A DNA stretch of 64,000 nucleotides, taken from Cenococcum geophilum 1.58 (Eukaryota > Ascomycota > Dothideomycetes > Gloniales > Gloniaceae). Numbering within the stretch: position 1 is the first letter of the stretch; each line of letters begins with the position of its first letter. The position numbers were made by a program, and so were the translations under genes. The DNA lies in NCBI GenBank assembly GCA_001692895.1, contig KV748199.1:1922001-1986000 (forward strand), read 5' to 3'. Shown one piece after another: positions 1 through 11,950 of the stretch. The notes beneath the pieces were generated by a model. That model saw nothing but the letters and a program-made list of their open reading frames with translations, ran no database searches and was not told the DNA's origin.

Positions 1-3000
1 CTTTTGTCACGATCCGTACTGACTGCTAATTATTATAATTAATAATAACGTCCTATTCTGGGTTAAATCTAATGGCCTTAAATATCCGCATTATATGCTT
101 AACCTCCCTACTAACGTATAAGAGAGCTAGGAGTTCTGCCTCCGTAGTAGACTTAGTTACTGCCTTTTATCTAGTTGCCTGCTATACTATAGGCCCATTG
201 AATAAGCTTATTAAGAAGCCCTATAAGCTCCGATATATTAGAGCATCGTTAGTAAAGCTAGTATTAAAAGCAGCTTTTAGAACCTAGTTTATCTTATACA
301 GCGTAATAGTAGAGAACTTGAGAGCGAGGTATCTGGTATTGTAGAGATAGGTAAGCAATCTGTTAATCTCCACAAGATAAGCTAGTAACGGATTTTATAA
401 GAACTCAGCCAGCTTGCTGACAGAAAAAGTGACGTTTAGTTATATAGTAGATGCAGGATACGTTGTAGAACCTATACGGCGTTAATATCCTTTTATCTAA
501 TTCGGCGTAGCTTCTCCTTCGTACGGTGTTAATTCCTAGCCCGATAGTGGTGTAGCTAATAGCTTTAGATATTCTAGATAGTATACTAAGACTAGCTTCT
601 TAAGATACTAATCTAGACAGAGCCAGAGCTTTCCCTTTTGTTAATCTCGCACGACACGAGTATTTAGGAATGATATAAATTAAGGTATTTTGCGGATCTT
701 AAATCGATCTTATAGCTGCTTTAGGATGTCCTCCATCTATTGTTAATAGCTCAGGTGTCCTATAATTAGGATATCATCAACGTAGAAGAATACAAAGATA
801 GGTTCGGTAGGGTGTACGTAGAGATATAGCTTATCTAGTACCGCTTTTAAACCCATACTTTACAGAGCAGCAGACATTTTTAAAAACCACAATTTTGGAG
901 ATTTCCGTAGTCCGTATATTGCCTTTCTTAGACGGAGAGAGAATCTAGGTGGTAGGTCTATACCCTTAGGGGGAATGAGGTAGACCTTATCATTAACTAA
1001 GGCATTAACGAAGGCGTTAACGGCGTTAATTTGTATAACGTCTAGGTCGAAGCCGGCGATGAGAGCGCAGAGTAGACGGAAGGTCCGATAGGCTACCGTA
1101 ATAGCTTTGACCTCCTCTTATAAGACTGCTTAAAGGTCTCCGCGGACGACTAGACGAGCTTTAAATCTCGTAATAAAGCCATCCAAATCTTCCTTATACG
1201 TAAAGACCTATATAGTAGGAAGTCAATAAACCTTCTTAACTAGTCGTACCTCGTCCCAGGTGTGTTTTCCCATTAAGGCCTTTATCTTAGTGTAAGCAGC
1301 TACTTTAAACTCCGTAGCGTACCTATAATTAAGTATCTCTTTCTATGACTTTAGTGGTAGTGGAAAGTTGTCTTAATATCCGTATGTCTTTATAGCAGCA
1401 GTATAGAACGCGTAAGCCAATGGTATCGTATCTAGATTGATAATATCATTACCGTCACTGTTTTGAACCGCAAAGGCTCGTCATCGTAGATCCTAATTTG
1501 GTATATCTTTCTTCTTTGCCATAGGCCGCTTTTTACAGCTAAAACGTCTCTTACCCCCTAATAATGAGCCTACTGTCGTCTGAGGTTTAGAATAAGGTAT
1601 AGGGTCTATAAATAGTAGTTTGGTGACTTTAGAAGATAACTAAGTAGTAGATAATATCTGTGGCGTAGATGCTACTATAGATGGTAATTGCTGAGGCGCC
1701 GAAGACGTTAATAATATAGACGGTTCTAGAGTTAGCTCCGGGGTAGGTAGCTAATGGAGTTCTTCTATTAAGATCTAAATGCTTTTTAACGTAGGAGTAA
1801 TATTAATACTTGCTAAATGCGGCAGTCTTACATCTAGTTCTTTGTTAAAGTTCTCTATCTAGTCCTTACTGCCATCTTAAAGATTATCTAGTAGGTCCTG
1901 GACTTGCTGAAAACGGTCCTTTTAAGCCTATAAGATAATAAGGTGTTCTAGTGTTTTAAAAGATTAATATCTCTTTAACTTATTAATTCGTACATCACAA
2001 GATTGGATAATACGGTTGGTGGTTGGTATCCATATCCTATAGATATTTAACGCTTCCATACCAATAAGATAGCCTATTTAGGCTCATGGCTTAAACTTTG
2101 CCTTTTTAGGAATGCCGTGTTTGATAAGCATATAGGTTAAAGATCCGGCTATACGAAGCCCTGCTAGCCATAGCTTCCGTTTATATAGCATCTTAAATAG
2201 GGTTTTTTAGTTAATGGACTTAATGGGAGTTTGATTGAGTAGGAATACTATAAGGAGCATAAACTCGGGCTACAGATCTATAGGTAACTTTGCTTTAATA
2301 ACAGCAGTCCTTACTTATTTAGAAATAGCTCTCCTTAACCTCTCTATAGGTTTATTTTAAGCAGGAGTATCTAGTGTTAATTACTTAATAATACCTCCAT
2401 TAAGCTAAATAAGGTTCTTTACCCTAGCGCCTATACCTTACTCCTTATCTATATACTAAATGCGGATACCTTAAGCATCAAATTTCTTTATAAATGCTAT
2501 CATTGATTTAAAGAGTGGAAACAGCGTCTCTTACTTATGGTTCTTAATAGGAAAGGTATAATAGTACTTTATATAGTCACACCAAAAATGAGCTATATAT
2601 GTATCTCTATTAAACCCGTCTTCTTCTATAATAATATTAAAGTGTATACGTTTAAAAGGGTAAGTTCCCTTTACGGATATTCTATAAGATATTTACTATG
2701 TTATCTTTCTAAGAATATATGGTTTATAAAGTAGTACACCATATAGAGTTCTTTCTCTGTCCGTCTTAACCACCTTAACCCTATCTGCCGTAGTCGGTAG
2801 ATAATCTACTAACTTTATATCATAGTATAGTAAGCGCTAATGCTATACTTTGTTATATACTAAGGTCTTAAAGAATCTAGTGGATGTAGCGTAGGCAGTA
2901 GGAGTAGGTAGTAAGTAAGTAATGGCATTAATAAGGTAGAGACCTCCGTATTCCGTAAGGTTAGTAAATAGGCTTCCGTCATTCTTATAGTATAGGTAGT

Positions 3001-4522
3001 TCGTAGATTGGTTTATAATTACTCTAACCCTATAAAGCTTTACTGCGGATATTAGATTGGTATAAAAATAAGGAGCGTATACTATATTCCTTAATGTTAG
3101 ATACCTAGTCAGACGTTATTCGCCTACCTTAATGGCCAAGTTAATATTACCGTATCTATGGATTTCTGCTCCAGAATCTCTAGCCGTTGCTATAGATATG
3201 CTTGGCTTAAAGTTACAAAAGTATCTAATATTGTTGCAGAAGTGGGTATCTGCTATAGTGTTATACCCCTAGGCGTTAATTAAGGACAGATCCGGATGTT
3301 TCTGCGATAATAATAATAAGTAGGATATTATTATAGCAGCCGCTGTAGCTTAGGGCCTATCTAAATCCTTAATCCTTTTAGCAGAAGCTAGAGACGTCCT
3401 TAATTTAGGGCCTTTTTTCTCAATCTACTTAACCCTTTTATTATAATACTACTTATTTATTAGGCCCTTAAGCTATTCCTAATACCTCTATAGATACTCG
3501 TTATTTAGTACAAAGTTTGGACCTTAAAGAGACTAAAATAGCTGCTTATAATTCTTTAACTTATGGGGTAAACTATAAGCAAAACACTTTGCTTTAGGTG
3601 ATTAAGAAGGTGCTAGGGTAGTAGATGTTGTAGGATTTATAGACGGCTGCCCTAATAATATAGTATAGGCGTTACGTCTCGTATTTAGATGCTTATAAAG
3701 GAGGTTAAATTCCTTAATTATTGTTAATATTTTAAGCTTCTCTAACCTCTTCGCTACCTTTTAGATAAAGGCATAGTATAGAGCTGGATAGATCTCCTTA
3801 TAGTCCTGGACAAAGGCTTATATAACGCTGCCTTCCGTTACCTCTATTAGCCCTTCCTCTAGCTCTTCGCCGTTTTATATTATAGTGATATAAAGCTAAA
3901 GCCATAATTCTAGAGTCTAATGTTTAGGCCCTTATTTCCGTTTCTTAAGATCGTCTAATACTATCTACTATAATATAGCTTAAGATGGCTTTGCTACCTT
4001 CTTTAACTGTCTTATAATTAAATATAGTATAGTAAGGTTCTTAAAATATCCTAAGAAGTTAGTGCCTATGGTGGTATATAAAAGTACTATAAACGTATAG
4101 AGCTTCTCTTCCTACTTTAGGTAGTCCTATTATTATAGCTTATAGAGCTTAAAGAGTATTCTCTATGTCTCTAAAGATTGCTAAGGTTATTATTCTTATT
4201 AACTTAATAACCCAGGTATAGCTGTTCCAGTAGACGCTAGAGTTGCTGCTAGAGCTATAGGGTCCGCTACTGGTGCTACAGGGTCTATAGGTGCTGCTAT
4301 AGGTGCTGTAGGAGCTGCCGGTGCTGCTGTAGGAGCTATAGGAGCTGCTGCTATTAAAGGTATAGCTGGCTTAGTGTTTTGCTTAATTTCGTTCTCCGTC
4401 TTATCTAGGTTAACATAGTCCTAGATCTTCGCAAAACTTGCTTCTTAACGGATAAATTAAAACTATATAGGCCAGTCTTTCTAGGTTAGTAAAAGAGGGT
4501 TTGTAGAGTCCTTGGTTGCCAT
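1..4522 (-). pseudogene. Ty1/Copia gag-pol remnant, RIP-degraded, 3' end outside window
   Basis: Read on the minus strand this is one Copia polyprotein in canonical order, broken by many stops. Gag opens at an ATG at 4522 (MATKDSTNPLL) and has an Ala/Pro-rich stretch at about 4210-4360. A protease-like block lies near 3150-3260. Integrase text such as NKPIERLRRAI and LLNQTPIKSI lies at about 2000-2750. The reverse transcriptase signature FYVDDILII is near 770-800. RNase H STTEAELLAL lies near 130-165 and continues to the first bases of the window. Most stops are TAG/TAA where Gln or Trp is expected, the RIP pattern. The 3' LTR must lie to the left of the window. Integrase before RT identifies Copia rather than Gypsy. 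The element cannot be active. Confidence 0.93.
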
Positions 4523-5000
4523 AGTGGCTCTTATTTTAAGGTTCTTTTAAGGTTGCATAAAGAGACGTGCTTACGCGTAAGGCACGCGATATTTCGTGAC
4601 AAACTATGCTTAAAGAGGCTTAGTGGTAGTCGTCTGGCCACTGAGATCTCCCTGGTGCTTAGAAGGTTACCGGGCTTATAACTTTCAGCTAGGTAGGTAT
4701 CAATTAAATGACATAAGCTGGCTGGTAGGTAGAGACACAGAATTGTACGAGTGATCTGTTCTATTCAAGGTGGCTCTCGAGGGTCTATATATACACGAGG
4801 AAGATGCTAGAATAGGAAAGGAGGGAGGTACAGGCAACAGAGATACGTACTAAGACATACGAAATACGAGGGTAAGCACTAGGGTAGTCTTTACATAGGG
4901 TACTAGGCATCAAAGACAATTGTAATACNGTCGAAAGCTACCTCCGTGGCCAACACCATCTACCATATCAATTATGCCTTCCTTGTCCCACGATCCTACC
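4523..5000 (-). other. Copia leader and possible 5' LTR
   Basis: This stretch lies upstream of the Copia gag start and is less AT-rich than the element body. On the minus strand it carries a TATA-like run (TATATATAGA, about 4780-4795) followed by transcript-like sequence, as expected for an LTR promoter. I could not find a TG...CA pair or a target duplication, so the LTR borders are unresolved. There is an ambiguous base at 4929. Confidence 0.3.
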
Positions 5001-5877
5001 GCCATTCAAGCTTCAATTATATCAGGCCTGTGGGGCTAAATATACGCTCGGGGTCTAATTGGTGGAATCGTCATTAATTCGAGTTGATATTGGTAGCAAA
5101 ACCCTGCCTGCCAAGACTTTGGCGGCGATATGACGGTGTATATAACGGGTGATACTCGGATAAACTTCCTTCGGTGAGGAATAATAAGAAAAATAAGGCT
5201 TAGGGCATCACTGCACATGAACTTTAGTATATTCTATATAATATCAAAAGCTCTAATATTTTCAATCAACTCAATTCAATTAGGGCCTCCAGATTGAATG
5301 CGTTGCTAAGCTCACGAGCTCTTAGTTAATTGAATTGATTGAGTCTTGGCATTCAATTCAATTCAATATTGAAGCCTCGTTGAATGATTGGGAAGCCTGC
5401 TAGGATCCGCCAATATAAGATACAGTAAGGAATATCGTGCGATATTGCAACAGAATCTTCTAAGGCTAGAGACCACAGCGGATCATTCGACGATATATAT
5501 CAAAAGCCTTAGGAGTAGGGCCCGTGAAAATATAGAAATCTTAATCTTCTACAATTACGCGCCCCTGTGGAATTTGTAAGGACGCATTATATAAAAAAAG
5601 ATCCGGGAAGAATCCTTAGAGGACTAAGTAGAGAGGCTGAAACACAAGGTACTGACGTCTACGGATTGGGTTAAAGCGGATATTTACTTAAAGTGAGCAG
5701 CTTGCTTCAAATGAACTATTGTGACTTTTCGCTCTAACTACTAGGCAAAATTTGGTATGTTGTTTGTCACATACTCATCGTGTCTCGAGCAGCAAATACG
5801 TTGGCCCACGTTCTACTATATATGAGTATCTAGCTCCTACAAGAGACACTGCATTCCTATAACGTATTCGGACCAGT
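5001..5877. other. Intergenic, with ATTCAATT repeat cluster
   Basis: No gene is recognised. At 5263-5367 short AATTGAATT/AATTCAATT motifs recur in both orientations. The arms 5263-5282 and 5323-5342 are imperfectly inverted, and a third run ATTCAATTCAATTCAAT sits at 5351-5367. It could be the remains of a small palindromic element. The rest is unremarkable. Confidence 0.4.
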
Positions 5878-7553
5878 TCAAGGAGTGAACTCCCAACCGG
5901 TCGTGTTTGCAAACATTTGGCCACAGAGGTGGACAGAAGCCGATCGCCACACGGGAGTATCCACGAACGTGGTATTGACCAAAACCTCAGTCACAGTAAT
6001 AGCCTCGTCGAAGATATCAATCTTCTTGTGACCAATACTAGTGCCATTCGACACTTCCGTCCATGGTACATCCAATGTCCCGTCCGTGACACCATCGTTA
6101 ATAACTTTGGCCCAAACTCGGTACGACCGAATAACTTGACCATTCGTCTGGTCTTCCATCAACATTATCCGATCGATCGAGGTAGCATAGTCGAACTTAA
6201 GAGTGTAGGTTCCGTCATTAGAGGAATTTTGTGTATGTGGTGCGTTGACAGGGCTGCTATAGCAGGACGAGATAAAGTCCCCGAGCTGCTTATACCGCGC
6301 TGCATGGCGACCGGGGATGAGTCCGCTCCGGTTAGGCGAGAGATCCAGTTCCAAAAGGCAATTGCGACCGACAGATACGTGATAGACCGCAATCAATTCT
6401 TCAATGGATCGCAAGGGTTGATCAACGCCATAGAACCAGCGATCGTCGGTTTGCAGGGTAGTGTCACATACCGCAGGGCAGAAGTAGGGACTAGTGGAAT
6501 TTCCACCATCATTTGTGGTTCCCCTGAAACATGTCAACAAGTACTAAGCATGAGTTGCATGTATACTCACGTTGACCAGTTCTCTATTGGAGCCTCTCCG
6601 CTCTCTGTCCCGACCCATCGAACTAAACAGACAATCAGCTTCGAGACTGGCACGAATTGACTCAACCACTTACCAGAATTTTCAGTCAGGCACTCGCCCG
6701 TCATAACATCGCATGCATTAAAAATGACAGCTTTAGGTTGAAGCTCTGCCAACAGGTCCGCATACACGATCTGTTGAGTCGTGCTGTAGCCGCCATCGAA
6801 CCAGATCTGCTCGGCGAAAACATCGCGATCAGCAAAAATGTGAACCATTACAAGGATAGCCTGAGCTCTGCTCACTTCGGTTAACGATCTGTAGTTTGTC
6901 CACAGCTCTGTCAATTGAGCGACTACAATCTCGTCATAGGTTTCATTGCTTATCCTGACTTGACCCACAGCCCACGAGGTCGCATTGACTTCGGACTGCT
7001 GCACGTTCAAGAAGTTGTTGACAACAGTGCTATAATAGAGCCCATATCCAATGCCGTACTTTTTAGCAGAATCTATGAAGCTCTTAACCACATCCTCACC
7101 GGCAACGGGCGACTGAGCAATCGTATAGTTGTAACTGATTGTCGTGTTGTCACGAGTTTGAAACTTCACCTGGCTTGGCCAAGTCGTGAATCCGCAATTA
7201 TGCTTCGCAACGAGCGTGGCATACTTCGCACCGAGTGCTGTAATGCTGTCCATCCATTGATCGGTGTTGAGCAAAGCCGGATCGAACAAAGTTAGATTGG
7301 GTACAAGCGATGGGACATTATTGCAGCCGTCGATGTCCAGATATGTGCCCATCTCGAAATGAATGAGGACACCGAACTCCTTGTCTTGGAAGTCCAGTTG
7401 TTCCCGGGTCGGCAGCGCAATGATGGAGCCATCGAGAGGCGAAATACGATACTTCGGGGTCGGGAATGCGGCAATTGAACTTGATACAGTCGTTGCACTC
7501 GCCAAAGCGAGATTTACTACGCAGGCGCCTAGGAGGAGGAATGAGCACTTCAT
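5878..7553 (-). CDS. Secreted alpha-L-fucosidase, glycoside hydrolase family 29
   Basis: Four exons on the minus strand: 7553-6876, 6806-6674, 6622-6571, 6523-5878, giving 502 residues. The introns are 69, 51 and 47 bases, with donors GTGAGC, GTAAGT and GTGAGT and acceptors CAG, TAG and CAG. Joining them restores family motifs that each intron interrupts: ...LTE|IWFDGG and ENS|VRWVGTE. The start at 7553 was chosen over an upstream in-frame ATG at 7601 because it opens a clean signal peptide (about 1-20). GH29 landmarks are GVLIHF (61-66), AKHNCGF (116-122), IWFDGGY with the presumed nucleophile Asp230, VRWVGTE (271-277), and CPAVCD (about 303-307) followed by WFY. Several N-glycosylation sequons are present. 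The family releases terminal alpha-L-fucose from glycans outside the cell; linkage preference cannot be read. It diverges from the p24 gene at 8294. No frameshift or stop is seen, so it is probably functional. Confidence 0.93.
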
Positions 7554-8293
7554 AGCGTCAGCGAGGCTTGAGCAAGAATTTTGAAACAGGGGGAATACCA
7601 CGTGTAGATATGGGTGTTCTTCCAGCTATCTCGTGCAACGTTGATGTCCTACAGTCGTTTTCGAAATATCGGTAAAAATCGCTAGGCCGCAGCAGCACGC
7701 ATCACCCCCCTATTAAAACAATATACCCCCACCAATATGGCTCTATATTTTAATGGAGGCTCATTTATAGCCCTTATTTATATAATTTAAGGCTGTCTTA
7801 GTGGAGCTATAGACGGCCCTAGCTTAGGTTTCCTCCCCGCCGCAGGTTCGGTAATTAGCGGGATTAAAGGTCAAAACGCGCCGAATGCCCTTTTAAGATC
7901 AATGGCTCAATTGTAGAGAGGGTTTGAGCAGGGGAAGCTCGGAGGACTCTCATCGTTGCGTTCCGGATGAATTCAGGGTTTGGTGCGGATGCATGCTCCA
8001 GCAGAGATACGTGGAAGTATTTCCCTAACGGGCTATCACAGTTCAGATTTCTTCCCCACAGGAGTTTCGTTTAGGAGCTGGGTGCATTGAAAATCGAAAA
8101 ATGCCCCTCGACTTACAAAATGTTGAGTGGAAGCCAAGGGACGGGATTGGCAGGTAGTCACGTGTGATCTCTAACTAGTCCCTAAACGGAACTCGAGATT
8201 TTGGCAACGTTGCTGGAGACAATTGAAGATATTTGTGTTCAGTGTTGACCAGAAACACCTGCATCCGCCCACACCACCACACAGCTACCCAAG
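7554..8293. other. Divergent intergenic region between fucosidase and p24 genes
   Basis: This is the shared upstream region of two divergent genes. An AT-rich, TA-dinucleotide-rich patch at about 7710-7830 looks like a RIP-mutated repeat scrap inside otherwise GC-balanced DNA. I cannot assign it to a family. No operator or TATA box can be supported. Confidence 0.4.
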
Positions 8294-9200
8294 ATGGCGT
8301 GGAGCACACAATCGGCATCCGGCCTACGGACAGCATTCTCGTTCCTCCTCGTCGCCGCCCTCATCCTACCATCCCAGGCTCTATACTTCTTCATCGACGG
8401 GCCATCGCAGAAATGCTTCTTTGAAGAGCTCCCCAAGGACACCCTCGTTGTCGGTGAGTCTTGCCTTACCGCCACTCTACCCACAACCCCATTTCTAGAC
8501 CCCCAACCGGGTCGATCTTACGGGGGAAGTTGTAACGCACGCTGACATCCTTTAGGCCACTTCAATGCTGAGCAATGGGACGAATCCACCCGCTCGTACC
8601 AGCCATCGAGCACCCTAGGCGTCTTCATAACCGTCGAGGAGGTCTTCGACAACGACCACCGCGTCGTCGCGCAGCGCGGCGCCGCCAAGGGCCGCTTCAC
8701 CTTCTCGGCCGCAGACTCGGGCGAGCACCGGCTCTGCTTCACGCCCACGGGCGCCGCGTCCCACAGCGGCTGGTTGACAAACGGACAGCCGGCGGGCGGC
8801 ATCAAGTTCCAGCTGGACCTCGCGATCGGCGAGACGAGCAAGATCGAGAGTACGGATAAGGGCAAGATCGAGGATATTGTGCAGAAGGTGCGGGACTTGA
8901 ATGGCCGGCTACAGGATATTAGGAGGGAGCAGATTTTCCAGAGGGTATGTTAATGCCACTTGTTTAATACCCGCTGTCCTGGAATGTCTACGACCTGGTG
9001 CCTTTAGGGGGAACCGTTAAGATTGAACGAGTGCTGATGTAGAATTGCAGGAACGTGAAGCCGAGTTCAGAGATCAGTCGGAATCCACAAACGCGCGCGT
9101 CGTACGCTGGACGCTGCTCCAGCTGGCGGTGCTAGGCGTTACTTGTGCGTGGCAGTTGTCGCATCTGCGTGCTTTCTTCATTAAACAGAAGCTTACTTGA
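8294..9200 (+). CDS. p24/emp24 family cargo receptor (p24-alpha, Erp1/TMED9-like)
   Basis: Three exons, 8294-8453, 8556-8944 and 9051-9200, give 232 residues. The introns (102 and 106 bases) have GTGAGT and GTATGT donors and TAG/CAG acceptors. Layout: signal peptide 1-29 ending SQA, a GOLD domain opening LYFFIDG with the conserved cysteine pair Cys41 and Cys114, a helical coiled-coil stretch at about 145-195, one membrane segment at about 203-222, and a short cytosolic tail AFFIKQKLT. The tail has the two-phenylalanine signal used for COPII export and a KxKxx dilysine signal used for COPI retrieval, so the protein should cycle between ER and Golgi, sorting secretory cargo with other p24 subunits. 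The LYFFIDG start and dilysine tail fit the alpha subfamily; Erp1, Erp5 and Erp6 cannot be told apart by eye. Intact. Confidence 0.94.
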
Positions 9201-9323
9201 GCGTGCGTGTGCGGGGAGGGGTGGTGTACCACAGTGCGTTTTATGGGGTTACGGTTGGGCTGTATGGTATGCATTGGCGTTGAACAAAACGAAATGGATC
9301 TTGCTTCTAGTAGATTGCTTATA

Positions 9324-9662
9324 CAGTAAAACCTCTTTAGTACGATACCGTTTTTGCGGCCGAGCATATCGTAATACCAATGGTATTGTTATACTAAATT
9401 GTCACGTGATGCGTTAATAAGCAGGAAAAAGGAGGCCAACCACCCTAAAAGGGCATAATACACCCACCGTACGGGCTAAATAGGGCTTCTCCCATACAAA
9501 ATCTTATCTGGTTACAACGATTTTGGTGGAGCCACCTTAACGATATCGTCAAAAGTCAGATTATCGTAATATTACAGCAAAAAAGGCTTGATCAAGGGGT
9601 GTAGATCGTAATATAGATATATATCGTTATATACCCCATATCGTAATAAGGGGGGTTTACTG
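9324..9662. mobile_element. 339-bp MITE with TA duplication (Tc1/mariner/pogo type)
   Basis: The terminal inverted repeats pair over about 25 bases: CAGTAAAACCTCTTTAGTAC on the left, and CAGTAAACCCCCCTTATTAC read inward from the right. Both ends are flanked by TA (9322-9323 and 9663-9664). No coding capacity is visible. The interior holds several ATCGTAATA-type motifs. It lies about 120 bases after the p24 stop codon, so it may sit in or near that gene's 3' UTR. Confidence 0.85.
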
Positions 9663-9664
9663 TA

Positions 9665-11021
9665 CTATCATACCATTCTTGGTATCGTAGTGAGTAAAGT
9701 TGTGCTCGCTGTGGTAATGTACTGCTTGATACTTTCTTTTTCATCGGCCAAGGAACACATCCTCAACACCAAGGTCTACACAACCAAACCACATTCACAG
9801 GACTTATAAAGGCAACAGCAAGATCAGCAATCTATCTAGAATCTCTCCGATACCCTATATCGCACTTAAAAGCCAGTCCCAGCCCGTACCTGCAGCCACG
9901 TACTCCAAAGGCCGCAAAAACAGGTATCTACCCCAGCTCTATCAGGGTCCACTAGAAAACACTCCCATCCCTCCCTTCACTCCTTTCCCCCCCACGCCCT
10001 CACAACACCTCCCTCAGTGTCGCACCAAAAAAAAAGGAAAAAAGGCGCGGAAACTTGCTTGCAAACCTTATTTCAACGTCTCAGAAGGCCACCATTCCAC
10101 TGATCTTAGCGCATGTAGCATGTACAGCACCCAGGCGCGTCCGGTGGTTAGCGTGTTTCATTAACTTTGCCTTAAACAGCAAAAGTACCAAAACTTCCCC
10201 TTCAAAAAGGCCGTGCAGACTTGGCTGCGCTAACCACCGTGTATAGAGTCGCGCCGGCAGCGAATCACACCGCACGCGCCGCCACATGCGGGGCCTGGAC
10301 AGCGCGGCAGCCTTGGCTCGCAACATAACCGACCTGGAATCCTGACTCCATTTCGCGCTCCCACGCGCCATCCGTTCCCGAATGCACAACGCAGGGCCCT
10401 GCGGCTGAAAAAAGAGCCGCGATGCGAGAGCCCGCCGCTAGCATATGAGAGACCTGAGCTAAAAAAAAAAGGCTTTATAAGAAGACCAGAAAATCCCCTT
10501 TCCTCACTCTCACTTATCTAAATCTACATAGTCCTTCCCCTTGGTTTTCTTCGCTGGTCTCTAGGAATCCATTCGGGAGAGCAACATAACCATGCCCCGC
10601 CTTTACTCCGGGAGCGTGCGGGTGTATCCCTTCCAACTGTGATTTGGGTCCTCAGCTATCGATAAGAATTCAGCCAACTAGATAGCTGGAATTATTGAGC
10701 GCGCTCAGAAATATTGAAGCTGGTAATAGTAACGATTTAACATTAATATTGTATATAAAGCCTTAATCTTTAGAGTTGAGGCGCTGTAGATGCGTACTTC
10801 AGCACGATTTCTGCGTGCAGAACGGTATTTTGCACACTACTCCCTAATCTAGTCCTTGATAGCGCTCTCGCCGTTAGGTTCGGATTAACGACGTATTGAG
10901 TAGCCTGAACGATATCCAGATCATTGTATGCACGGTTTGAAGATATAGTAGTGGGTAATTAGTCGATTTAATCTACCTATTTTACCTGGGTGTTGGCGCG
11001 AAGAATTGAGAACGCGTTCAT
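9665..11021. other. Gene-free stretch with a long stem and AT-rich patch
   Basis: No gene is recognised. An 11-base perfect inverted repeat (GGTGGTTAGCG at 10143-10153, CGCTAACCACC at 10228-10238) brackets a 74-base loop; I could not fold it into a tRNA. A-runs occur at 10027-10036 and 10461-10470. From about 10670 to 10980 the sequence becomes AT-rich like the RIP blocks, directly before the acyltransferase relic. Confidence 0.5.
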
Positions 11022-11950
11022 GCACGGGGGATTGGGTGGAGTTTTGAGATTAAGAATCTGCCCGAGAAGGAGAAGGGGTATCACATGCGGTAGGTGGTTC
11101 CGCTCCTTGGATTTCGAGTGATTGGTGTTTTTGGTTTGTAAGATGGAGAATGACTGGTTGCCGGCGCTGACGGCAAGATGGGTTGCAAATTCTTTGTTGA
11201 ATAGGGCCTGTGGGCTGGTTATCTCTTCCTTCTTTAGGACGCGGTCTTCGCTTCTATTTTTACGCTCCCGCAGTCTCGGCCTGGTGCTCTGGGTATTTGG
11301 CGGGAGCCGTTGCTTCAGCAGGTGTGCTTGTTGTGGGTTTTTCTCACCGTGGGGTACGTATTGTTCGAAATGATGCATGCGTCACGGCGACGGGGTTTGA
11401 ATGAGCCGCAAGATTGGCCTTCCACGTTTGGAAATCTGAGTGATGGACGGACTGTTAGGAGGATGTGGGAATATGTAGTAGAGTTGTCGTTGCATAGGAG
11501 ACTTGGACTGATCCCTGGCAGTGATGTGTAGAGCAGGCTGGCTATACGGGTAGGCGCGTGTGCATCGGTATCTTAGACGAGTGAGAGTTTCATGGCCTGT
11601 TATTGTTTCTAGACATCCAAATACGCTGATGCGTGAAGCAGATGTTTATGTCTTACTCGTTGTTCGTCTCCAGAGACCTACTCCACCTACTGGAAGGCTC
11701 GTTTGCGTCAAAATACGCGCAGCTTTTCGTTTCGTTCTTCATCGGCGGCATGCTGCATTCGTTTGCTTCGCTCCTCGTCTGCGGGAATGATGACGGCAAG
11801 TTTAGCTTCTTTATTATCCAATTCGTCGCTATTTTCATCGAGGATCACGTCATAGATTTTGCGAAGTGCATTGAAGCCAAGGAAAACCGGGCCTGGCGAG
11901 TGTTGGGATACCTTTGGGCATTTTGCCGGCTTAGTTTTTTGGTAAAGTAG
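11022..11950 (+). pseudogene. Wax-synthase-like / Tri7-like MBOAT_2 membrane O-acyltransferase relic
   Basis: Family blocks occur in the right order on the plus strand. RGIGWSFEIKNLPE is at 11025-11066 and EPQDWPSTFGNLSDGRTVRR at 11403-11462, both in one frame. SKYAQLFVSFFIGGMLHSFA lies near 11705-11765, and FIIQFVAIFIEDHVIDF then RVLGYLWAF near 11814-11930, in another frame. The last two blocks fit one exon entered by an acceptor at 11641 (CTGAT branch, GCAG). A weak GTGTAG donor at 11526 would give phase-0 joining. Between the first and second blocks the frame stops, and neither a good intron nor a clean reading exists. The expected N-terminal membrane region is missing; the upstream DNA is a RIP-like AT patch. 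This family transfers acyl groups to alcohols in membranes; substrate unknown. I favour a truncated pseudogene, but an intact gene with unusual introns is not excluded. Confidence 0.62.

Noticed and set aside
5-4600. TGTCACGA at position 5 and TCGTGACA at about 4592 as LTR or inverted-repeat ends of the Copia element
   Set aside because: On the minus strand the left copy lies within readable RNase H coding sequence (…SVRIVTK), so it is coding, not an LTR edge. The right copy lies in the leader only 70 bases from the gag start, with no partner.
5917-6660. 247-codon plus-strand open frame opposite the fucosidase
   Set aside because: It is antisense to exons of the spliced GH29 gene, which has strong motif support; the plus frame has no domain.
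10143-10238. tRNA or structured RNA from the 11-base inverted repeat
   Set aside because: No cloverleaf, no T-loop consensus, and the 74-base loop shows no further supported pairing.
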